Below, piece by piece: positions 15,253 through 22,282 of a DNA stretch of 37,762 nucleotides (position 1 is the stretch's first letter; each line of letters begins with the position of its first letter). The stretch is from Caryophanales bacterium UBA7278 (GTDB lineage Bacteria > Bacillota_I > Bacilli_A > RFN20 > CAG-826). Below the pieces are notes generated by a model, which was not told the DNA's origin, searched no databases, and was given only the letters and a program-made list of their open reading frames with translations. Made by a program: the position numbers and the translations under genes. The stretch lies in contig DKRQ01000002.1 of assembly GCA_002472275.1 (NCBI GenBank), positions 20,669-58,430 on the forward strand, in the 5' to 3' direction.

Positions 15253-18237
15253 ATGAAAAAACGGGGGCTTCTGATTTTGGCTGCGGCGACGCTTCTTTTT
15301 TCTTGTGGTAAGTCCGCCGAATCCTCCTCACTCCCCTCCTCCTCCGAAGAATCCTCTCTCGTTCCTTCCGCTTCCAGTAGCGGCGAGAAAAGCGGGTTCG
15401 TCGACGCGACCAAGGATTTGGTCCTCGTCTATCAAGAGGATTTTGAGGAGTACCCTTTCCCTGGCTATTTCGTCGCCGACTACAAAGGGAAGGAAGCAAA
15501 GATTATGATTCCCGACGAAGCGACGGTCGACGGGAGGACCGCCCCCATCCTCGGCGTGGAAAAATACGCCTTCTCGAAACGTGTCGGCCTCGAGGCGATT
15601 GCCTTTGGCAAAAACGTTTCCTATCTAGGGGAAGGCGCTTTCCTGGATTCCGGGGTGAAGAGGATATACGCGACTCCTTCCCTCGTTCGCATCCATAAGG
15701 ACGCATTCCTCAATAGCCAAATCGAGTTCCATAGAAACTCCAGGGGAATCTTTTGCATCCCCTCTTTTGAGAACGAGGAATGCGTCGCCATATCCGCCCC
15801 CCATTTTTCCTCAATCAACGCCAACTCCTTGGGCAATGTTGAAACCATCGCCGACCATGCTTTTGACGAAGCCCTTTATTTGCCGCAGCTATCTAATCGG
15901 ATAGTCGCCATCGGGGACGTCGAAAGAAAGGATGAACAGAGGTTTAACCTCGGTAACCGCTTCAACGGGCTCGTCCATGTTGGCGCTAATGCCCTTCAAG
16001 GCGAAGGTGCCCTCACGCTAAGCGGGAAGCGTACCTATGTTGGCAAGAGCTTCTACAAGTGTGTCACCGAAGAGCCCCAAATCGGCTTTCTCGGCGAGGA
16101 AAACTACCTATCCGTCGGCGCTTTTTCCTCGATTAGTTCCCGCGATGGGACACCGGTTCACCTCTCCTTCGACCCCGCCCATTGGTTCGATACGCGAGGG
16201 AAAAAGGCTATTGGCGATTCCAATGTAGACGTTTCTTTCCCCGAAAGCGTCAAATCGCCTTTCGAAGCGATGAAAACCCGCTTTGAAGTGCCTGATTCCG
16301 TCTCCGAGCTTGGTGCCTATGAATTCGCTAAGTGCAAGGGCTTGACCCATGTTCGCCTCCCGAAGTCACTGCCACTGGGCGATTATGCGTTTTATGAATG
16401 CGAAAGCCTTGAGGTTTTTGAAACTGTTGGCGATCGTGATAAGGCGATTTCTATTGGGACCCGCGCCTTCAGCGGTTGCAAAAGCCTCCTTTCTCTCTCT
16501 TTAGCCGCGAACAAGATCGGCGAGGCGCCGTTTGAGGGCTGTTCCTCCCTTTCGAGCCTCTCGATAACCGGCCTTCGTATAAACGGGCCCACCTTCAAAA
16601 AAGACCTTTTCGGTTCAAAGGCGCTTAGTTCTTTCTCGCTTGCCACGATTGATTGCGACTTCGACGGGGCCCCGGATTACTCCTGGCTCACCAATCTCAT
16701 TGCTTTCCCCGAGCTTCGGGAGCCTTTAGGCTCCTTTTTGGGCTGCTCCTCCATCACCGAAATCACCGTTCCCGAAGGCGTCACCGAGCTTCCTTCCTAT
16801 TTCTGCAGGAATTGCGTTTCCCTGAAAGCCGTCAAACTGCCTTCCACCCTCAGGAAAATCGGAAACTCTGCCTTCCAGGGGTGCACTTCCTTAGAGGAAA
16901 TCGAAATACCCGAGGGTGTCGAATCGATTGGCGGCGCCGCGTTTGCATCCACCGGGCTTAAGCAGATTACCATCCCCTCTAAGGTGAAGACGCTTCCGGA
17001 TCGCTCCTTATCCTCGGCCTCGTTGCAGCAGGTTTTCCTTCCGATCGGGCTCGAGGAGGTCAACAACGCCGCTTTCATGGACTGCCCCACCACCATGAAG
17101 GTCGGAATTCGCTATTCCACAACCGAGGAACTTTTCGCCTCCCGCGACTATTACCAAGCCCTCCGCTATTTTGACAAAAGCTTCCTAATGCCAGGCGGCA
17201 AGGTATTGGTAGACCTGGAAATCCCCTCCTCGGTCAAATCCATCTCCGCTTATCAGTTCTATCGATGCCGCGACCTCAAATCGGTGACTTTTTCAGAAGG
17301 CATCGAGGAAATCGGCATGTTTGCATTCGGTTACTGCTCTGGTCTTTCCGGGAAGATCGTTCTGCCCGATTCACTCAAAAGCGCCTCTTTCCTATTTGGG
17401 AATTGCCCCAGTGTCACCGAGGTTTCCGTGCCCTCGACCGTGGAGGTCCTTTCCAATTGCCAAAACCTCTCCATCAGGATGGTTTCCCCCGAAAGCCTTT
17501 TGTCCCATTCGACGGCTTCCTGGCAGGGGATACCCTCATGGAAGCTGACCGACCAAAGCGGAAATGAAATCACCTCGCTCACCATCCCTTCCACCGTCAT
17601 GGATATCTGGGCCTCCATGGAGGGAAAGCCCTATGGCTTGAAACAGTGTTCGAACCTAAAGGAAGTCTTCCTTCCCGAAGGCATGACATCGATTCCGGAT
17701 TACCTTTTCAGTCACTGCTCATCGCTGGAAACCGTCCATTTTCCTAGCACCCTAACCACCATCGGGGAATATTCCTTTGAGTTCTGTTCCAAATTGACCT
17801 CGATTACCCTTCCCGATAGCCTCGCGGAAATCAAAGAGCGCGGCTTCTATTCCTGCCAAAAATTAGGGACCGTCCAATTCGGGAAAGGGCTAAGGGAAAT
17901 CGGGGTCTATGCCTTCGCCTATACTTACGCGCTTAAGTCCATCGCTTTGCCCTCTCCTTTGGAGACCATCGGGACTTATGCCTTCTACAAGTCGTCTTTA
18001 GAAAACGTCTCATTCCCCTCCTCTTTGGTTTCGATCGGGCAATACGCGTTCAACCAAACCTACCTTGGCGAAATCTACGTCCCCGTTTCCGTCCTCTCCA
18101 TTGGCAAAGACGCGTTCACGGAGATCCACGCTAGAGCCCTGCTTTGCTCTTGCGGGGCCGCCTCCAAACCCGATGGTTGGGACTCCGATTGGATTTTCAG
18201 CGGGGCCAAAATCACCTGGGGCGTGCCCGAGCCCTAA
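15253..18237 (+). CDS. BspA-like leucine-rich-repeat surface lipoprotein
   Basis: 994 residues. A lipoprotein signal peptide (KKRG, hydrophobic core, LLFSC with Cys18 as the acylation site) is followed by a Ser/Glu-rich linker (about 20-50). Many LRR_5/BspA-type repeats follow, each about 23 residues, with the pattern 'L..I.LP..L..IG..AF..C..L' (for example around residues 500-560 and 810-960). The C-terminus has the CSCGAASKPDGWDSDW type closing motif common to these proteins. BspA-like proteins of host-associated bacteria mediate adhesion to host matrix or other cells; ligand unknown here. Repeat register is irregular in the first 300 residues. Monocistronic or read into the downstream ligase gene, 86 bases away. 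Confidence 0.93.
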   Translation: MKKRGLLILAAATLLFSCGKSAESSSLPSSSEESSLVPSASSSGEKSGFVDATKDLVLVYQEDFEEYPFPGYFVADYKGKEAKIMIPDEATVDGRTAPILGVEKYAFSKRVGLEAIAFGKNVSYLGEGAFLDSGVKRIYATPSLVRIHKDAFLNSQIEFHRNSRGIFCIPSFENEECVAISAPHFSSINANSLGNVETIADHAFDEALYLPQLSNRIVAIGDVERKDEQRFNLGNRFNGLVHVGANALQGEGALTLSGKRTYVGKSFYKCVTEEPQIGFLGEENYLSVGAFSSISSRDGTPVHLSFDPAHWFDTRGKKAIGDSNVDVSFPESVKSPFEAMKTRFEVPDSVSELGAYEFAKCKGLTHVRLPKSLPLGDYAFYECESLEVFETVGDRDKAISIGTRAFSGCKSLLSLSLAANKIGEAPFEGCSSLSSLSITGLRINGPTFKKDLFGSKALSSFSLATIDCDFDGAPDYSWLTNLIAFPELREPLGSFLGCSSITEITVPEGVTELPSYFCRNCVSLKAVKLPSTLRKIGNSAFQGCTSLEEIEIPEGVESIGGAAFASTGLKQITIPSKVKTLPDRSLSSASLQQVFLPIGLEEVNNAAFMDCPTTMKVGIRYSTTEELFASRDYYQALRYFDKSFLMPGGKVLVDLEIPSSVKSISAYQFYRCRDLKSVTFSEGIEEIGMFAFGYCSGLSGKIVLPDSLKSASFLFGNCPSVTEVSVPSTVEVLSNCQNLSIRMVSPESLLSHSTASWQGIPSWKLTDQSGNEITSLTIPSTVMDIWASMEGKPYGLKQCSNLKEVFLPEGMTSIPDYLFSHCSSLETVHFPSTLTTIGEYSFEFCSKLTSITLPDSLAEIKERGFYSCQKLGTVQFGKGLREIGVYAFAYTYALKSIALPSPLETIGTYAFYKSSLENVSFPSSLVSIGQYAFNQTYLGEIYVPVSVLSIGKDAFTEIHARALLCSCGAASKPDGWDSDWIFSGAKITWGVPEP

Positions 18238-18251
18238 GCCCACGCGTATAG

Positions 18252-18271
18252 GCGCCCTTGAAAAAAGGCGC
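18252..18271 (+). terminator. Weak hairpin after the LRR gene
   Basis: GCGCCCTT-GAAA-AAAGGCGC forms an 8-position stem with one mismatch and a GAAA loop. No U-tract follows, so termination would be partial at best. Confidence 0.3.
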
Positions 18272-18275
18272 GCGA

Positions 18276-18304
18276 TTGCGAATAATGTTTAGCAGTGTTT
18301 TACT
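18276..18304 (+). promoter_or_regulatory. Candidate promoter of the AMP-ligase/carrier gene
   Basis: TTGCGA (18276-18281), a 17-base spacer and TTTACT (18299-18304) with an upstream TGt (extended -10). The predicted start near 18311 leaves a 13-base leader without Shine-Dalgarno. Confidence 0.45.
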
Positions 18305-18323
18305 CACGCATCACATAAGCAAT

Positions 18324-20351
18324 ATGAGAATCGATAGCCAAGAATCCGTCGCCAAATTCATGGGCGAGACCATAAAACTCGAATCCACCCCCCAGACCAT
18401 GGAGGACATTTACTCCGCCACCATGGAAAGGGATCCTTCCGCCGTCATGTCGCTATATTTCGACGAATCGGGCGGTATCCAAACCAAGACCTATGACGAA
18501 GTCAAAAACGCCGTCTTCATGACCGCGTCCAAGCTTTCGCACTTGCTCTCGGGCTGCGCCCCGCGCACCGTCGTGGGCCTCAAACTCAAGAACTCCCACC
18601 GCTGGCCGGTCTTCTTCTGGGCCATCCTCATGACCGGGCACATCCCCCTGCTCATCGACGCGAGGCTACCTAAGGAAAACACCAACAACCTCCTCAAGCA
18701 GTCCGGCGCGGTCGCCCTCATTTGCAACGACGAGGAGGAATTCATCGTCCCAAAGCATAGGATAAACGAAGTTTATAACGTCGAGACCGACTATTCGTTC
18801 AACCCCGACTGGGCCGATAACGTCATCTTCTGCTCATCCGGCACGACCGGCGACGCCAAGATGATGATCTTCTCGGGCCGCAACCTCGTCGCCCAGATCA
18901 CGGCCTCCCTTTCGATCCCCGAAAGGACCGTCGACCTCATGTATCCTAGCCCCATCCGCAACCTCGCGATGCTGCCCTTCCACCATATCTTTGGGTTCGT
19001 CGCGGTGTTCCTTTGGTTCACCTACTACGGCAAAACGCTCGTCTATCCCTCCTCTTTGGCCACAAGCGACATCCTCTATGCCTGCCAAAAGGGCAAATGC
19101 ACCCATATCTTCTCGGTGCCTTTGTTCTGGGACGGCGTCGCCCAGACCGTCTCTAGGACGGTCGCCAACCTCAAGCCGAGCAAGAGCGACCTCGTCTCCA
19201 AGATGATCGCCTACAACACCCACAAGATCTCAAAGCGCGAAGCGGGCCTTGCCGCTAGCGGCATCGCCAGGAAGAAATTCCAGAAGAAGGTCCTAGGCAA
19301 GTACGTCCGTTACTGCATCTCAGGCGGCGGATTCCTCTCGCCTAAGACCCAATCGCTCATCAACGGCTTAGGCTATAACCTCTACAACGGCTTCGGCATG
19401 ACCGAAATCGGCGTCGCCTCGGTCGACCAATCCCCGCGCGTCGAAACGCGACTCAAAGGCTCGATCGGCAAAACCTTCCGCGGCATCGAATACAAGATCG
19501 ATTGCAAGCCCGGGGAAACCCAGGGCGAGCTCATGGTCAAATCCCCGATCATCCACGAGGAGGAGATCATCGGCGGCGTCCGCAGGAAGACCCCCCTCGA
19601 GGATGGCTTCTTCCGCACCGGCGACATCGCCGCCAAAGACAAAAACGGCAACTTCTACCTGAAAGGTAGGATTAAGGACACCATCATCCTTAGCAACGGC
19701 GAGAACGTCTTCCCCGACGAAATCGAGTATTACTTCAAGGACGTGCCCAATCTCCGCAACGCGGTCTGCCTTGGCGCCAAGGCCAAAGGCGACGACGAGG
19801 AGAAGATCACGCTCGTCTGCGAAGTCGAGAACTCGATCGACGAGGCAGGGCTACAAAGGCTATACGACGACATCAAGGCCATCAATGACACGCTCGCGAG
19901 CGAAAAGAAGGTGCAACGCATCCTTATCGACCGCCGTCCCCTACCGATGTCCTCCTCCATGAAGGTCAAGCGCTTCCAGGTCAAGAAGGCCATCGAGGAA
20001 GGCTCAGGCGATTTCATCGGACAGGACGAGGAAAATGGCAAAAAGACCGTCTCCTTCGAGGGTTATGACCCCGCCGAGGTTGAAGCGACCCTCAAGAGGG
20101 TCATCAAGGTCTTCTCCAAGACTTTGCTCCTCCCCGAGTTCAAGATCGAACCCGATGCCATCTGGAATAGCGACCTCGGAGGCGACTCCATGAGCTACAT
20201 CGAGATGTGCCAGAACCTCGACAAGGAATTTAAGGTCACGATCCCCGAATCCCTCTATGGCATCCTAGGGACCGCCAACGACTTCACCAAGGAGATCCTC
20301 GACCTCAAAGCCGAGGAGGCCGCCGCCAAGAAAGGCAAATCGAAAAACTAG
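18324..20351 (+). CDS. AMP-forming acyl ligase fused to an acyl-carrier domain
   Basis: 675 residues. Residues about 25-560 are an ANL-superfamily adenylating enzyme: P-loop SSGTTGDAK (171-179), GMTE (358-361), RTGD (431-434), the hinge region GRIKDTIILSNGENVFPDEIE (448-468) and a C-terminal lysine in SSSMKVKR (Lys547). Residues about 583-660 form a phosphopantetheine carrier domain with LGGDSMSY (Ser622 the attachment site). Such didomain proteins activate a carboxylic acid and load it onto their own carrier. The substrate (fatty acid, aryl acid or amino acid) cannot be read from the sequence. No condensation or reductase partner is adjacent. The ATG at 18324 is preferred over TTG 18258 and ATG 18285. 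No Shine-Dalgarno. Confidence 0.88.
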   Translation: MRIDSQESVAKFMGETIKLESTPQTMEDIYSATMERDPSAVMSLYFDESGGIQTKTYDEVKNAVFMTASKLSHLLSGCAPRTVVGLKLKNSHRWPVFFWAILMTGHIPLLIDARLPKENTNNLLKQSGAVALICNDEEEFIVPKHRINEVYNVETDYSFNPDWADNVIFCSSGTTGDAKMMIFSGRNLVAQITASLSIPERTVDLMYPSPIRNLAMLPFHHIFGFVAVFLWFTYYGKTLVYPSSLATSDILYACQKGKCTHIFSVPLFWDGVAQTVSRTVANLKPSKSDLVSKMIAYNTHKISKREAGLAASGIARKKFQKKVLGKYVRYCISGGGFLSPKTQSLINGLGYNLYNGFGMTEIGVASVDQSPRVETRLKGSIGKTFRGIEYKIDCKPGETQGELMVKSPIIHEEEIIGGVRRKTPLEDGFFRTGDIAAKDKNGNFYLKGRIKDTIILSNGENVFPDEIEYYFKDVPNLRNAVCLGAKAKGDDEEKITLVCEVENSIDEAGLQRLYDDIKAINDTLASEKKVQRILIDRRPLPMSSSMKVKRFQVKKAIEEGSGDFIGQDEENGKKTVSFEGYDPAEVEATLKRVIKVFSKTLLLPEFKIEPDAIWNSDLGGDSMSYIEMCQNLDKEFKVTIPESLYGILGTANDFTKEILDLKAEEAAAKKGKSKN

Positions 20352-20380
20352 TTGTTTTGTCTTAGCCTATTGGCTAATAT
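20352..20380 (+). promoter_or_regulatory. rpsT promoter
   Basis: TTGTTT (20352-20357), a 17-base spacer and TAATAT (20375-20380), starting directly after the upstream stop codon. The leader is about 22 bases. Confidence 0.8.
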
Positions 20381-20408
20381 AAACACCGCACGAAAAGGAA
20401 AGAAAAAC

Positions 20409-20672
20409 ATGCCCAATATCAAATCCCAGATCAAACGCGTTGAGACCAACGAAGCCGCCAGGCAGAAGAACGCCTCCGAGAAGGCCGCCGTCCGCACCGC
20501 GATGAAGAAGGTCGAGACCCTTGCCGCCGAAGGCAAGAAAGAGGAAGCCGCCGCCGCCCTCAAGGCCGCGATCAGCGCCCTCGACAAAGCCGCTCAGGCC
20601 GGTGTCATCCCCGCCAACAACGCGGATAGGAAGAAAGCCCACCTCCAGCGCGTCGTCGCCGAAATCAAATAA
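20409..20672 (+). CDS. rpsT: 30S ribosomal protein S20
   Basis: Small-subunit protein that binds 16S rRNA helices early in assembly. 87 residues of Lys/Ala-rich helix, beginning MPNIKSQIKRVETNE with the typical Asn/Lys-rich N-terminus and ending KKAHLQRVVAEIK. A longer in-frame start at 20352 would fall in the -35 box, so the ATG at 20409, with AAGGAAA upstream, is taken. Convergent with holA, as in Bacillus subtilis, and followed by a strong terminator. Confidence 0.98.
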   Translation: MPNIKSQIKRVETNEAARQKNASEKAAVRTAMKKVETLAAEGKKEEAAAALKAAISALDKAAQAGVIPANNADRKKAHLQRVVAEIK

Positions 20673-20692
20673 GGTAACGAAAACCAAAAAAC

Positions 20693-20715
20693 AAAGGCCC
20701 AATCGGGCCTTTTTT
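20693..20715. terminator. Bidirectional terminator between rpsT and holA
   Basis: AAAGGCCC-AATC-GGGCCTTTTTT on the plus strand. The opposite strand also ends in a T-rich stretch, so it can serve both converging genes. Confidence 0.92.
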
Positions 20716-20716
20716 C

Positions 20717-21685
20717 TTACGCTTGGTAGTTGACGATGAACGATTCGAAGGCGAATCCGGCGTCCACTTCCCCGCTTAGGATGGATTTTTCGCAGAGGTA
20801 GAGTTCCTCCAAAATCCGCGGGATGGAGTCGGGTTTTAGGGAATATAGGTTCCTTAATCCGAACTCGACGCGCCAAGGCTTTTCCTTTAGCTCGGCGGTG
20901 ATATCGCGGGAAGTATATCCCTTGGCGTCCAGGAAGCGGACCATGTCCAGGAAGCGGAACTGATTGGCGAGCATGTTGATGAGCCTGATCTCGTCCGTGC
21001 CCCGGATTTTGACTTCGCGGTAGACGCGCAACGCCCAACCAACGTTCCCCTTTAGGAGGTGATTGGAGAGCTCAAAGGCGTTGTCTTCTAGCTTGGGGGC
21101 GACGAGCATGCGGATGGCCTTGAGGGAGATCGGCTCCCCGTTTCCATAATTCTCGAGCTTATGGAGTTCGCCCATGAAGCGCCCATAGTCCCCGCCAACG
21201 CGGCGGACGAGCTCATTTGCGGCGTCGCCATCGATCCCGCCCGACTTGGCTTTTAGGTATTTTTGGGCGTATTCGATCCAGTCCTTGGGCTCGGGGATCG
21301 GGATTTCCTTCACGGAGCCCGTGCTGGCGACCGCGTGGACGATCTCGTTTTTGGGGTCGAGCTCGTCATAGACGAGGAGATATAGATCGACGAATTCGCT
21401 TGGGTTCTTGCAAAAAGCCAAGAGACCATCGAGGGAATCGTCCTTCTGGAGTTTCGGCTTGGTCTTGCTTTTGGCCAGGAAAAAGCAATTCTCCGCCAGG
21501 ACGCATTTTTTGTCGGCGCCTAGAGGCAGGAACTCGCATTCCTCGGCGAGCTCGCGGACCGGAGTCATCGTCATGTTGAAGCTCACGTAGTTCGTCTCGT
21601 CGCGCACGGGAAAATCTTTGGCGATCATCTTTTTGGCTCTGGAAAGGGCCATTTCGGGGTCTGCGGAGGAAAGAATCGTGATCAT
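20717..21685 (-). CDS. holA: DNA polymerase III subunit delta
   Basis: Clamp-loader subunit that opens the beta sliding clamp. 322 residues, normal for the family. The N-terminal AAA+-like domain (MITILSSADPEMALSRAKK) lacks a functional Walker A, as is normal for delta. The conserved C-terminal segment is NQFRFLDMVRFLDAKGYTSRDI. It sits between the comE genes and rpsT as in Bacillus. The ATG has no Shine-Dalgarno; a perfect TATAAT stands 9 bases before it, predicting a 2-3 base leader. Confidence 0.93.
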   Translation of the reverse strand: MITILSSADPEMALSRAKKMIAKDFPVRDETNYVSFNMTMTPVRELAEECEFLPLGADKKCVLAENCFFLAKSKTKPKLQKDDSLDGLLAFCKNPSEFVDLYLLVYDELDPKNEIVHAVASTGSVKEIPIPEPKDWIEYAQKYLKAKSGGIDGDAANELVRRVGGDYGRFMGELHKLENYGNGEPISLKAIRMLVAPKLEDNAFELSNHLLKGNVGWALRVYREVKIRGTDEIRLINMLANQFRFLDMVRFLDAKGYTSRDITAELKEKPWRVEFGLRNLYSLKPDSIPRILEELYLCEKSILSGEVDAGFAFESFIVNYQA

Positions 21686-21694
21686 CTAAGGAAG

Positions 21695-21700
21695 ATTATA
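21695..21700 (-). promoter_or_regulatory. holA -10 box, 9 bases from ATG
   Basis: Perfect TATAAT on the minus strand, 9 bases before the holA start codon. The -35 region is weak (GTCAAA at 17 bases). Confidence 0.55.
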
Positions 21701-21730
21701 CCTTCTTTCCCCACTGGTTTGACCCCTTTT

Positions 21731-21757
21731 GGAAAAGAAAAAGCCCAATAAGGGCTT
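21731..21757 (-). terminator. Rho-independent terminator after the four-helix membrane protein gene
   Basis: AAGCCC-TTATT-GGGCTT in minus-strand RNA, followed by TTTCTTTTCC. It lies 20 bases past the stop at 21778. Confidence 0.88.
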
Positions 21758-21777
21758 AGGGAATAAGAGGAAACGCC

Positions 21778-22242
21778 TTACCTGGCCTGTCCGAATAGGG
21801 AATTGAGGAAGCCGCCCGCCCCGATCAATATGAAGCCGATGAACCAGAACACGATGAGCGCGGGTCCTCCCGGCATTCTCGCGGCCATGCCGTTGACCAG
21901 GAGAACAATGAGCTCGATGAGCGCGGCGAAGAAAAGCACCACGCAGACGACCATCTTGATCCTGTTGCCAACGCGGCTCACTGGCCCAGCGCTTAACCCC
22001 GCTTGGCCAATCGCGTTGAGGATGAACATGATAAGTGGGATTCCAATGAGCACGAAAAGCCCGATGCCTAGGCCAACCAAGCCGATTGGATTCTGACCCG
22101 CTTGGGAAAGGTCGATGAGGCCGTTCCCGGACAAAAAGGCGGACTTGTCGTTTTCCGAAGCGAAAATAACCCCGGTCATGACTCCTGTGAGGATATATCC
22201 GATGAGTTCGATGCCGAACCCGAGCAATAACGTGAGCACCAT
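21778..22242 (-). CDS. Four-helix integral membrane protein of unknown function
   Basis: 154 residues with four hydrophobic segments (about 3-27, 50-75, 93-114 and 127-147). The loops are short, Gly-rich and weakly charged. No family recognised. It takes the place between comEC and holA that tiny yqzM holds in Bacillus, but shows no likeness to it. The ATG at 22242 has no Shine-Dalgarno, and a TTGAAA/TATGAT promoter ends exactly 6 bases before it. It has its own terminator, so it is probably a single-gene unit. Confidence 0.78.
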   Translation of the reverse strand: MVLTLLLGFGIELIGYILTGVMTGVIFASENDKSAFLSGNGLIDLSQAGQNPIGLVGLGIGLFVLIGIPLIMFILNAIGQAGLSAGPVSRVGNRIKMVVCVVLFFAALIELIVLLVNGMAARMPGGPALIVFWFIGFILIGAGGFLNSLFGQAR

Positions 22243-22248
22243 GGATTC

Positions 22249-22276
22249 ATCATAAATGCGTGCCCGTTTCTTTCAA
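22249..22276 (-). promoter_or_regulatory. Promoter predicting a leaderless mRNA (membrane protein gene)
   Basis: On the minus strand TTGAAA (22271-22276), a 16-base spacer and TATGAT (22249-22254), then 6 bases to ATG. The transcription start is predicted on the start codon. Confidence 0.7.
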
Positions 22277-22282
22277 GAGGTC

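Noticed and set aside
15253..18237. Repeat structure considered as a DNA repeat array or CRISPR
   Set aside because: The periodicity is at protein level (LRR units of about 23 residues) with diverged DNA; no identical direct repeats with spacers.
18258..18323. Extended TTG or ATG starts for the ligase gene
   Set aside because: The extra residues overlap the hairpin and promoter, have no Shine-Dalgarno and add no family-like sequence.
20367..21038. Minus-strand open frame of 223 codons across rpsT and holA
   Set aside because: It crosses the rpsT gene, the bidirectional terminator and part of holA in a wrong frame; not a gene.
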